Source: Pseudofabraea citricarpa (taxonomy: Eukaryota; Ascomycota; Leotiomycetes; Helotiales; Dermateaceae). From it: a stretch of DNA of 64,000 nucleotides. Below are positions 10,675 to 20,549 of the stretch, in pieces. The notes below the pieces were generated by a model. It did no database searches and had not been told where the DNA came from. It was given only the letters and a program-made list of their open reading frames with translations. Made by a program: the position numbers and the translations under genes. The first letter of the stretch is position 1. Every line of letters starts with the position of its first letter. Location of the stretch: positions 868,001-932,000 of the forward strand of contig JAPWGK010000013.1 in the NCBI GenBank assembly GCA_029641185.1. Reading direction: 5' to 3'.

Positions 10675-13608
10675 ATGGCACAGACCGAGAAGCCTCACGA
10701 AAGGACGGCATCGACGGATCAGAGGACCTCGTGGTCGTGGAGGAGGCTCTTCGGCAAAGATGACAGCTCCGCTCTGCCTGCAACTCCGCCGTTGGAGGAG
10801 GATACGCAACGGCCTGGCGTAGTTCGTCGAATTTCCAGAAAGGTCGTACCTGGCTTACCTCGTCCGGGCACCTTCAAGAGACAGCAATCCGAGCTTCGAG
10901 ACCGCTTGGAACCTATAAGGCCGAACACGGATGAGAGACGGGCGGTGTCTATGGATAGGCGGAGGAATACGCCTAGTCGAGATGCGTCCACTCCCGGGAG
11001 GCAGTCACCTCGACTCAGCGCTCCCGAACTATTAGAGAAGACTGAGACAATCGACAGTGTCTTGGGAAAGTCCGCCGTGGCCGCTCCAGTCGAGAAGGCC
11101 CACGAAGAACATCATGAATTTGTCGACGTATCAAAAGATGCGTCCCATGTCGAGACAGCCTCGTTTACCACGGAGGCTTTCGAGGATATGATATCAGATG
11201 AGCTTGAGCGCCGATGGATTCTCAACCTCAGCATGCACTTCCGGGACAAATCCAAGAGGGAGAAATTCTTTGTGACGTACGCTGAAACGCCCACTCACCT
11301 GAGAAGAGTGACCGTCTCTTTAGACTACCGGGAAGCACCGCCAGGATCCCTGGAGGAAGAACTACAGCATACCAAGTTCCAGAGGGATAAGAGTGCCCGC
11401 ATATATGAGGCCATCCGGGAATCCCTCCAGGACATACAATTTTACGACACGGTGACTAATCTAAAGCTGCAAACGGAGAATGAGAGACTACACGTGCACG
11501 TAGTAGAAGATGTCTCGGAAATCATTGCTTACCCACCCGTCAAAGCCATTAACCATCTGAGGTGCCGGAGAGTCCGCGAGGATCAGATTGTATTTGACTC
11601 ACACTTGTCTGGATTCGTCTATAAAGTCAAGGTAGATGGTCAGACCTTTATCAAGAAAGAGATCCCCGGCCCGGATACGGTGGATGAGTTTCTCTATGAG
11701 ATCAATGCTCTGCACCAGTTAACTGGCGCTCGTAGTGTCATTCAATTTGGCGGGGTTGTACTGGATAACAAAGGTGAACTGGTCAAGGGTTTACTAATTA
11801 GCTTCGCTGAGCAAGGAGCTCTAATCGATGTGATATATGATGGAGAGGGTCAGATCCCTTGGAAGCGGAGAGAGCGTTGGGCAAAGCAGGTCGTTCAAGG
11901 ACTATCTGAAATCCACGAAGCAGGTTTTGTGCAAGGCGATTTTACTCTCTCCAATATCGTAGTTGATGAAGATGACAATGCTAAGATCATCGATATAAAT
12001 CGTCGCGGCTGTCCCGTGGGTTGGGAACCGCCTGAGGTTGCAGCCCTGATCGAGAACAACCAGAGGATATCTATGTATATTGGAGTCAAGTCGGACCTCT
12101 TCCAATTAGGCATGGGTAAGAATGATCAACTACAGACTTGGGTCACTACTAAACTCCCCCGTCTAGTCCTCTACGCCTTGGCATTTCAATTCGACGAACC
12201 AGAAAATCAGCCCCGGCCTTTAAACCTATCTGCCGCTCCGTCGGACGTGCCAGAGTATTTCCTAGACATCTGCCGACGGTGTCTGAGTGACGATCCTCGC
12301 CAGCGTTCTCAAGCCGCCGCGCTCTATACACTGTTCCCTGAAGTCGACGAGGTACATGGCGTGCACGACATGCCCATCCCGCCCATCGTCATCGACGCAC
12401 ACTATCACCACCGCGACGAAGCATCCGACGACCCGCACGACTCTGGCGTTGAAGGCTCTATTCACAACCTTACCAATGGCGACAGGTCCCACGATTCGCA
12501 TACCTATGTGGACTCGGGAGAGTTGGCTGACGAGCCGTATTATTTCCCTAGGAGAGGTCGGTCACCGCCGAGGGAGGAAGTCGTCACGAGTGATATCCCG
12601 TACTCGAATCTACACGCACCGGGGTCCGAAGATGCGGGAATTAATTTGAGTATGAGTATGGCGGATGAGAAGCTACAGACTGTGGATGAGAGTGTGGATG
12701 ATAGGCATACACAAGAAAAGCTACCAACCGTGGATGAGATTGTAGATCAGGAACCACAGCACATATCACAACCAGTGGGCGACGAAAGGTCTGTGGGGGT
12801 AAATCCTCAACCGGTATATGAGGATGTAGATGATAAGAAGGCACATAAAAAACTACAGCCAGTGGAGGAGGAGGTTGATCAGGAACCATCACACATACCA
12901 CATCCGGTGGGTGATGCTGCCGATGATAAGCAAGTGCAAGTAAAGTCTCAACCAGTTGATGAGAGTACAGATGTTAAGCACGCAGACGAAGAGCCAAAGT
13001 CAGTGGATGATAGCAGGCAAGTGGAAGAAAAGCCACAACCAACTAGTGAGAGTGTCATTGTTGAGCATGTGGAAGACGAGCCCCAGCTAGTGAGTAAGAG
13101 TATAGATGATAGGCAAGCGGAAGGAGAGGCAGAGGTAGTAGTTGAAAGAGCAGACGAAAAGGAAGCAGAAAAGGCCGATTCAGCAGGCAAGATTTCCGAT
13201 CCAGGACCACAGCACACGGACGAAATCGCAGCAGAAGCGCTACCCACCACCACCAGCAAGATAGAAGAACCGGTGATAGATGCATCACCGATCAAGAATA
13301 GTATTCTTACGACAGAACAAGAACCGCGTAACACAGCAGCGGTCACCAACAATAGCCATAACAATAACAGCAGCAGCGATAACGAAAAGATTCCCGACCC
13401 GGAGAAGAAGCTTTGTTACTACCCAAATGACCTCGCAGGTGTTGGAGGCATAGACACAAACCCCACTGCATACTTTGCCAACTTGCCCCTGCCATCGACC
13501 CTCGATGATGATTTTACGACCACGACTACGGCGGATGCGGAAACGGCGGCGGGGGCGCATAATAATGACCAGAGGAGTACCAATGCTACTCGCATGGTGG
13601 TTTCTTAG
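10675..13608 (+). CDS. Divergent protein kinase-like protein with disordered repeat tail
   Basis: Predicted 960-residue protein. ATG 10675 is preferred over the upstream in-frame ATG at 10546 because it sits in CACCATGG. A 51-base in-frame intron (12116-12166) is inferred: removal rebuilds the kinase signature LFQLGMVLYALAFQF. Residues 1-170 are basic/Ser-rich and probably disordered. A kinase-like fold spans about 310-580, with candidate ATP-binding Lys 327/328 (FIKKEI), Glu in YEINAL, QGD with D422 in place of HRD, N427, DIN with D440 in place of DFG, and GWEPPE as the APE equivalent. All the core acidic and Lys positions are therefore kept although the motifs are degenerate, so activity is possible but unproven. 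The tail from about 640 is acidic with degenerate repeats of about 25 residues built on QPVDESVDDK. Substrate and pathway are unknown. Confidence 0.8.
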   Translation: MAQTEKPHERTASTDQRTSWSWRRLFGKDDSSALPATPPLEEDTQRPGVVRRISRKVVPGLPRPGTFKRQQSELRDRLEPIRPNTDERRAVSMDRRRNTPSRDASTPGRQSPRLSAPELLEKTETIDSVLGKSAVAAPVEKAHEEHHEFVDVSKDASHVETASFTTEAFEDMISDELERRWILNLSMHFRDKSKREKFFVTYAETPTHLRRVTVSLDYREAPPGSLEEELQHTKFQRDKSARIYEAIRESLQDIQFYDTVTNLKLQTENERLHVHVVEDVSEIIAYPPVKAINHLRCRRVREDQIVFDSHLSGFVYKVKVDGQTFIKKEIPGPDTVDEFLYEINALHQLTGARSVIQFGGVVLDNKGELVKGLLISFAEQGALIDVIYDGEGQIPWKRRERWAKQVVQGLSEIHEAGFVQGDFTLSNIVVDEDDNAKIIDINRRGCPVGWEPPEVAALIENNQRISMYIGVKSDLFQLGMGKNDQLQTWVTTKLPRLVLYALAFQFDEPENQPRPLNLSAAPSDVPEYFLDICRRCLSDDPRQRSQAAALYTLFPEVDEVHGVHDMPIPPIVIDAHYHHRDEASDDPHDSGVEGSIHNLTNGDRSHDSHTYVDSGELADEPYYFPRRGRSPPREEVVTSDIPYSNLHAPGSEDAGINLSMSMADEKLQTVDESVDDRHTQEKLPTVDEIVDQEPQHISQPVGDERSVGVNPQPVYEDVDDKKAHKKLQPVEEEVDQEPSHIPHPVGDAADDKQVQVKSQPVDESTDVKHADEEPKSVDDSRQVEEKPQPTSESVIVEHVEDEPQLVSKSIDDRQAEGEAEVVVERADEKEAEKADSAGKISDPGPQHTDEIAAEALPTTTSKIEEPVIDASPIKNSILTTEQEPRNTAAVTNNSHNNNSSSDNEKIPDPEKKLCYYPNDLAGVGGIDTNPTAYFANLPLPSTLDDDFTTTTTADAETAAGAHNNDQRSTNATRMVVS
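12116..12166 (+). other. Stop-free 51-base intron in the kinase-like gene
   Basis: Donor GTAAGA, branch-like CTACTAAAC and acceptor TAG. Length is 3n with no in-frame stop, so the reading frame runs through it. Removal restores LGMVLYALA, a typical kinase subdomain IX string. The retained form would insert 17 residues. Confidence 0.75.
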
Positions 13609-14271
13609 TTGCGCTGAGTGGAGGACGGGTTAGAGACGGTTGGGCTGGGAATGAAAACGGGGAACGGGCAACTGGATATATGAGGTGTATTGAGATGCAG
13701 GTAGCGTAAGGTAGTACATGGCTTGCTTTTTGTCTATGGTAAAGGTCGCGAGGGGGACTGGGCTCGCTTTTTTTGTATATTAACCATCTTTTTCTACTTC
13801 TTCTCCGGAGATGATGGAAGTCGGACTTCGAAAATCGAAATTCCAGAATAGGGCTTGAAGACTTTTTGTTTGAAGTTGAGACTGGGAGAATACTTAATGG
13901 TTGCATTGATTGATGGCTTCTCTCTTCCTATTGAGTTCTATGCACGCATGCATGTGCACGTCGTTAGCATACCACGCGGGACATGGCAGTAACTGAAGAA
14001 CGATGGCTTAAAGGCTTGAGGGCTTGCGATCATCATGCGACGGCTTCCATCTTTTTTTCTTCTCGCTCTTATTTCTTTTTTCTTTTTTCTTCTACCTGCA
14101 CGGTACTTCCGCCTTCCTCCCGTTCCCTTTATTGCCAAGTTGATAAGGCAGATAGGTCGGCTGGGATTGACCAATGGAGATGCGATACGGTGCTTGGTGG
14201 TGGTGCGGTGCTGCTCGGGTTGCTGGTGGTGCCATGTAGTGGTGACCAGTGGCTGGTTGCTACTGTAGAGC

Positions 14272-14272
<1 letters not shown>

Positions 14273-14320
<48 letters not shown>
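14273..14320. repeat. GGTATG hexamer microsatellite
   Basis: About eight perfect copies of GGTATG. It resembles a telomeric repeat only superficially, since fungal telomeres are usually TTAGGG. Confidence 0.85.
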
Positions 14321-15009
14321 TCCCGCGGCTCGTGAGGTTGTGGAGTGAGTTGAGTGTATTGAGTGTATTGTAGGTGATTAAAGATGGGGAGGAGAGGAGA
14401 GGAAACATGAACACCATGACCCTCCAACAAAATCCGCAACTGGCGGTTGAAATGAAATAAATTGCAATTAGCAGCTCAAGAAAGAAGAAAGAAAAAGGTT
14501 TTACACACTGAATTGACTGTGCCTCTACCCAAGAAGTCACTTATCGCTCCGCAACCCAACCCGCCCCAGGATGCCGGCAATCACCCTTCACCTCCGTCGC
14601 TACTGTACTGTAGCTGATTCGTCGATCAGTGGGGGGTTCGCTCGTCGGGGGGATCCGGTCGCGCGTGTGGGAATGAATTCCAAGGGTTGCGGCGAGGAGA
14701 GCTTCTGTGCAATAGGCGGCGACGAGCGGCCGGCGAGCAGCAATCATGTAGCTGGTTACCCTTTTCGGCTTTCTTCTTCTTATATATGATTGTACGTCTC
14801 CCTTGCGTGCTTGTTGCTAGAACTACAGAATAGCATACCTACACTTTCTTCTTCTTGATTTGGAGGGTTTGAGCTAGGCACGAGACCGGTCTTACACGTA
14901 GCTTAGCTTGGCTTGACTTGGGACTGGAATTGAACTGAACTTGGTGCTTTATCCTGGTCTGGACAACGACGACGACAAGCCAGGCAGCTCAGCGAACGAA
15001 CTCGGCTGG

Positions 15010-15065
15010 AAAGAAGAAGAAGAAGAAGAAGAAGAAGAAGAAGAAGAAGAAGAAGAAGAAGAAGA
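15010..15065. repeat. AAG triplet array in the 5' leader of the permease gene
   Basis: About eighteen uninterrupted AAG/GAA triplets ending about five bases before the permease ATG at 15071. The array therefore forms the immediate 5' untranslated leader if that start is right. Confidence 0.85.
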
Positions 15066-15070
15066 GAAAA

Positions 15071-17195
15071 ATGTCTGTCAATATCGATCAGCAAGGACCA
15101 ATGGATGGACCTGATCGAATCGGACCACCCATCGCTACTGAATCAAGTCCCAAGAGATCTATCGGCCAACATGTACATCATATCTTCAAGGCTTTTACGA
15201 CGAGAGAGGGACTGGTAGGGACGTATGATTATGGTAGGTGGGAGTAGATTCATCTGTTGATAGAAGAGGTTTCTTAGGGATTTCAATTCTGATATCCATG
15301 GACTAATGTAATGTGATGTGATAGGATTCCTCTTCCGACCAAACCTCCCCTTTATGAAGAGATCGAAAAGACGCGCTCCGTTTTTTGGCCTGCAGGATCG
15401 CATGCCCGTTGTTCTGGCTCTGCTTCTGGGGTTCCAGCATGCGCTGGCTATGCTTGCTGGCGTCATTACACCTCCGTAAGCTCTTCTCTTTCATTTTCTA
15501 CTTGGTTCTTATTTGTGGTGAGAGTGGAAGTGAGAGATGATGCTCATGTGATGTTTAGGATCATCATATCTGGTTCGGCCAATTTCGATGCTGAGACGAC
15601 TCAGTATCTCGTCTCGACCTCGCTGATTGTCTGTGGTATCCTCTCGGCGGTTCAGATCACCAGGTTTCATATCTATAAGACTCCTTATTATATTGGGACC
15701 GGGCTGATTAGGTACGCCTCTAACAACCTGCTTGGCTTTCTAAACTAATCGGGTTTCTTTCCAGTGTTGTTGGAACTTCATTTGCCATTATCCCTATAGC
15801 CACTCAAGGTAAATCCTCCATCCATCTTACCTCAACACAGCTAATAAAAGGCCAAATAGCTCTCTCACAAATGTACGCCAACGGACGCTGTTCCCTAGGT
15901 GCTGATGGCGAAAAACTTCCCTGTCCAGAAGGCTACGGAGCAATCTTGGGCACAGCATCACTCTGTGCACTGCTAGAAATCGGGCTTTCGTTCATGACGC
16001 CCAACCTATTGAAGAAGCTCTTCCCGCCTCTGATTACGGGGCCGACCGTCATGTTGATTGGCGTGAAGCTGATCGAGACGGGTCTGAAAGGCTGGGCGGG
16101 AGGAAGCGGTAACTGCTATGGACGACCCGAGACGGGCGATTTCATGCTCTGCCCTTCGAACACTGGTGCCCATGCCCTCCCATGGGGAAGTGCCGAGTTC
16201 ATCGGTCTAGGGTTTTCTGTTTTCGTGACTATTATCCTGTGTGAGCGGTTCGGGTCTCCGATTATGAAATCTCGTGAGTTCCACCACTTTCATGTCAGAA
16301 AGATCCAAGATTGCTAACATCAGGAAACACAGTAAGCGTCGTCGTCGGTCTCCTCATCGGCTGCATCATCGCAGCAGCATGTGGGTATTTCTCCAAGAGC
16401 GGCATCGACGCTGCACCCGTCGCATCATTCATCTGGGTCAAGACGTTCCCGCTCTCCGTCTACCCGCCTCTGATCCTGCCCTTACTCGCCGTCTACCTGA
16501 TCCTGATGATGGAAGCCATCGGCGACATCACAGCCACATGCGACGTGTCGCGTCTCCAAGTCGACGGAGAGCTCTTCGATTCGCGCATCCAAGGCGGCGT
16601 GCTAGCCGATGGGTTGAACGGGATGCTCGCGGGGCTCTGCACCATCACGCCCATGAGCACCTTTGCGCAGAACAACGGCGTCATCGCGCTGACGCGGTGC
16701 GCGAACCGCAAGGCCGGCTACTCGTGCTGCTTCTTCCTGATCATCATGGGCCTGTTCTCCAAGTTCGCCGCCGCCTTGACGTCGATCCCCGCCGCGGTCC
16801 TGGGCGGCATGACGACGTTCCTCTTCACGAGCGTCGCCGTCAGCGGCATCCGCATCATCTCGCAGACCGTCTTTAACCGCCGCACGAGATTCATCCTCAC
16901 GGCCTCGCTGGCCCTCGGCTTCGGCGCTACCCTCGTCCCGGACTGGTTCTCGTACGTCTTCACGTACTCGGGCGATAACCGTGCCCTCGCCGGCTTCTAT
17001 GATGCTATCGTCTTGGTTATGGAGACCGGGTTCGCTGTCGCGGCTTTTATTGCTGTCGCCTTGAACCTGTTGCTTCCTGATGAGGAGGAGGATGAGGAGA
17101 CGGAGAGTCTGGCGGGGGATCTGGAGCAGGAGGAGAGGGAGAGGGAGTTCGCGTCTGCGAGTGGGAAGGATGTTAAGGCGAGTGCTAAGGCTTGA
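15071..17195 (+). CDS. Purine (xanthine/uric acid-type) permease, NAT family
   Basis: Predicted 598-residue membrane protein from six exons: 15071-15233, 15325-15475, 15559-15711, 15765-15808, 15860-16273 and 16324-17195. It belongs to the nucleobase-ascorbate transporter family like Aspergillus UapA and UapC. Family residues visible are GFQHALAML in TM1, the TM8 stretch MMEAIGDITATCDVSR with E372 and D376, and the signature AQNNGVIALTRCANRKAGY with Q424. All three are offset by 16 from UapA E356, D360 and Q408. About 14 hydrophobic segments are expected. Both ends are cytosolic and hydrophilic; the acidic tail is LPDEEEDEETESL. Known role: proton-coupled uptake of xanthine, uric acid or other purines at the plasma membrane. 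Whether it is UapA- or UapC-like cannot be told by eye. The last exon is strikingly GC-rich at third positions compared with neighbouring genes. Confidence 0.93.
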
Positions 17196-17974
17196 ATCAG
17201 AGGGGGACCTGGTTGGTATAGAAGAGGGTCGGGAACGGAAAAGGGATGGGTATGGCGTTTGAGGGGTTTGATATTATTTAGGGATATATCTCTACTGGGT
17301 TTACTTTATCATCTTCCTCCTTTCCTCTTTCCCCCATGCCAAAGCTAAGCCGAGAAAACCAAAGCATCTTCAAGCGAGCTTTACTTACTCGTATACTACG
17401 TATACCAGTCCAGTAGTAGTTCCCTTCCTATCTCAACACTCGCTCGCTTATCTCGCCCTCGCCTCTAACCTAACCTAAGAGCCTCTCGCTTAAAGGGCGA
17501 GCGACGAAACGTATCACCGCAGTGCACTTCCACTGCCACTTTCTCAAAACCGAGCTGATCGGTCGCTGCCACATGATCTAGACAAGGAGAGGGAGACGGT
17601 GCGTAAGATCTTCTTTTTCGTCGGCGCAACAGGAAACAAAAGACACTTTTTGTATATTTGAAGGGTAGAGCTCGTAAACTGCTCTGTGGGTCATGTACGC
17701 ATCTCTACCTTCACCCTACAACGCCAAGGAAGCTTAGAATGTAACTTAGGACTTATAAGGTGTAACATAAAGCTATCAAGAGGGGACCTTACGTCACACT
17801 TGGTTTCAAAGTCCTTGTTACACACCGACTAATTTGATATGTATCCTCGTCTAAATAAGCTCGTACTTGCCTTTATATTTAAGACCTTGTAACCGCTGTG
17901 TGGTCTACCAACAGAGACAGAACTTACTTACATCAAATGGACGTTCCAATTACTTCTTTATGTCGTTTCTTCAA
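17196..17974. other. Convergent intergenic region
   Basis: Lies between the 3' ends of the permease gene (+) and the threonine aldolase gene (-). No gene or clear structure is seen; it presumably contains both 3' untranslated regions. Confidence 0.5.
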
Positions 17975-19556
17975 TCACTGGCTTGGGCCCTGACCACCTC
18001 CATAGGAACGTGACGCTGTTTTGCTTTCTAACGCTGGGTCTCTTTCTCTGCTCTTGCCTAGCTCAATGGTACGCTTGAAGGCTCGCTTCAGAGCAGTGAT
18101 TGCATCAGGGCTTATTTCTGCAGTAAACAACGTATGTCAGCAATTAGGTCCTGGTATCTAAGAACCGGCGGGTAAAATGGGGCAAGCTTCAAAGACGGGC
18201 GTGAAAGTAAGATATCTGGTGGACCATGATCAGTACTTACGATAATGCGTGACTATGCGCCCATCGAAAATCTGGACCCCTTCTTCCTTGGCTATGCTGA
18301 CAAACTCCTCATCCTTCACGCCTGCTTTTTTGAGATCTAGCCAGACCATGTTTGTCTCTTGAGCCAAACCTGGTTGAACCTCTCCACCGAGAGCCGTCCA
18401 GCTCTCTTCGAGATCCTTAGCAAGAACATTCGCCCGTGGCATGTGCACACCGGATAGGAAGATGCTATCAACCGCGACCTGCGCTGCAGCAGTAAGAATC
18501 CCTACTTGTCGCATACCACCACCGAGGGCCTTGCGGAAGTGTCTGGCTTTCGCTATGAACTCCGGCGTCTTACCGACCAGAATGGAACCTGAAGGGGCGC
18601 CTAGAGATTTCGAAAAGCACAAGCTGACAGAATCAACAAGCGCGCAGTATTCACGCAGGAGAGCGGTTGCTTGTTTTGCAGCCTCTGCTGGATTTGAACC
18701 GGCACTCGAACTTGTGTAGCACGCATTCCACAGTCGGGCTCCATCCATATGCACTTTAATCCCGTTTTTTCTTGCATACTCTGATATCCTCCTCACTTCT
18801 GCAACTGGTGTGATCTTGCCCCACATTGTGTTCTCAAGAGTGATCACTTTAGTAGGAGCCCCGTGTGTGTCGCCATCGTCAGGAACGATATTAGGAATGA
18901 TATCCTCTAAGGTCATGTATGCCTGTTTTTCAACATTGGGCATCACGGGGATCAGTTGAGCTTGTGAAAAGATAGATACCATGCCGCATTCGTATTCGAA
19001 AATATGACTGCGGCGATCACATATAACGCTGTATGGTGGCTGCTGCAACAGACATCGAAGTGCAATTTGATTACCCATTGTGCCTGTTAGCACGAAGACG
19101 GCATGGCCCATCCCAGTCAGCTCTGCTACATAAGACTCGAGCGAGTTCGTGGGTATGTCCTCTGAAAAAACGTCATCCCCAAAAGAGGGGGCGTTGGATA
19201 TTATAGAGCTGAGCATAGCACTGCTCGGGAGCGTGACCGTGTCGCCTAATCAAAGTCGTCAGATTAGAGCTATGCCGGAGTAAAGAGAGATGAGAGAGCG
19301 TACTGCGAAAATCACTAGAAGCGGAATGGACCCTGCGGTCATAAAGCTCTCTCCACTGGCTCGTCATTGCTTGCGAGGTCATGGTGCTTGAAAGCCGAGC
19401 TACAGAAACCTGCGAGATACGGCGACAAGGATTTCGAGCTGCAAGGTTGAGTAGAGGAGCAGGTGAGACTCGTGACAGGCCGACACAAAGTTTTTGCATT
19501 GTAGAAAGCATCAATTTGCTAGAACAGCAATGATGGTTGTGATGCTGCGAAAACAA
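17975..19556 (-). CDS. L-threonine aldolase (low-specificity), PLP-dependent
   Basis: Predicted 466-residue enzyme. Minus-strand exons in transcription order are 19556-19304, 19245-18241 and 18117-17975. Splice 1 (58-base intron) rebuilds the family hallmark DFRSDTVTLPS. Splice 2 (123-base intron) rebuilds THYQISPDAI and supplies the C-terminus, which the unspliced frame lacks. The PLP-binding lysine is K297 in LCFSKSLGAPSG, and the cofactor aspartate is in VHMDGARLW. Reaction: L-threonine or L-allo-threonine to glycine plus acetaldehyde. The first 80 residues or so contain a basic, Ser/Leu-rich stretch (LCVGLSRVSPAPLL, RNPCRRISQVSVARLSS) that looks like a mitochondrial presequence. The start could be 19556 or an internal ATG such as 19511. 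Function is firm; localisation is inferred. Confidence 0.93.
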
Positions 19557-20549
19557 ATGATTAACAGCACATGTGAAAGAACGAGGGACGCGAAGCTCGA
19601 AGTGGTGCTCGCACTCGCATCATCCATCCACGGCGGCACGGGGCGCTAGTGCTCCCGTTTTTGGCGACGTGCATAAACTAGCTCGAGGCTCAAGTTACAT
19701 AAAATACCGTCGTTGATTTTGGAGCTAGCTTTTTAGCTCGATTTTATAGTTCTAGTCTCTAGAGTATGTCGAGGGCTCTGTATCTATCTCTATCTTCGAA
19801 GCTATACGAATCATCATTCAGTTGGTCGACAGTGTTTACATCTCTTGATTCTTACTTGGAAAGAAATCTCCATTGGTACAGTAAGGCAACCGCAACCTAC
19901 CCCTCATTTATAGCCGCTAATATCAATTGGGCTAGCCATCATTGGCGCACAATAAAGGTCGTACTATAAAGGTTCACTATCATCGCTGATCAAGTTCTGT
20001 CATTATGACAAGGCTTTCTATTCGGAGTGGAAAACAAGTGGCTGATATTGGCAGAGGCACAACGCCGAAAGCCCAAGCAACATCACCCCCTCCAGCCTTT
20101 GCTTACGGCAAGCCTCACAAATGCTGCCTTCCATTGCGCTCTGGATCACCCAGGTAATTTGGTGCTGAGACGCTTGCAAATACCGGTCTCGTATTCTTCC
20201 TTTGAAGGCAGCCTATTTGTGGAACTGGTCTGGCAGAACCGCTGTTCCAAGTTCCAACATCAGCTCCATCAACCCCAGCTGTTGCAGATTCAATTGCGGC
20301 TCAGTAAGCCAGCTAAGCGCCACGGCCTGTATTGATATCTCGATGTAGCATAAAGCATCTGGGTTGCTGTCTAGAAAAGCGTAAGAGGCAACGCACTCGG
20401 TGAAACGACCGCAAGGCTGGCGCATCTCCATATATCTTATTGCTCATGATTTCCCACAGCTAGGGATGCAGTCGCCATCCAAAATCCAACTAGTTCTGTC
20501 TATGAGGCTACGCACCCCAGAAGCCTGATCGATGCACATTTAATTCAAG
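19557..20549. other. Intergenic region upstream of the NLR gene
   Basis: Lies between two divergently transcribed genes, so it holds both promoters. A 67-codon frame at 19766-19969 (+) has no family features and is not called. Confidence 0.45.

Larger units (their letters stand above)
13609..15070. other. Intergenic region upstream of the permease gene
   Basis: No gene is recognised. Frames on both strands are low-complexity. It contains a GGTATG array (14273-14320), three TACTGTA heptamers (14261, 14601, 14606) and ends in an AAG triplet array that abuts the permease start codon. Confidence 0.45.

Noticed and set aside
14273..14320. GGTATG array considered as an interstitial telomere
   Set aside because: The unit is not TTAGGG and the array is short and isolated.
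13938..14540. 200-codon minus-strand frame with a Thr-His repeat
   Set aside because: It reads through the GGTATG microsatellite; low complexity and no conserved features.
16274..16876. 200-codon plus-strand frame rich in Arg and His
   Set aside because: It overlaps the permease exon in another frame; the GC-rich codon pattern explains it and the permease frame carries the conserved residues.
18690..18705. Perfect tRNA B-box-like GGTTCAAATCC on the minus strand
   Set aside because: It lies inside the threonine aldolase coding sequence and has no matching A-box or cloverleaf.
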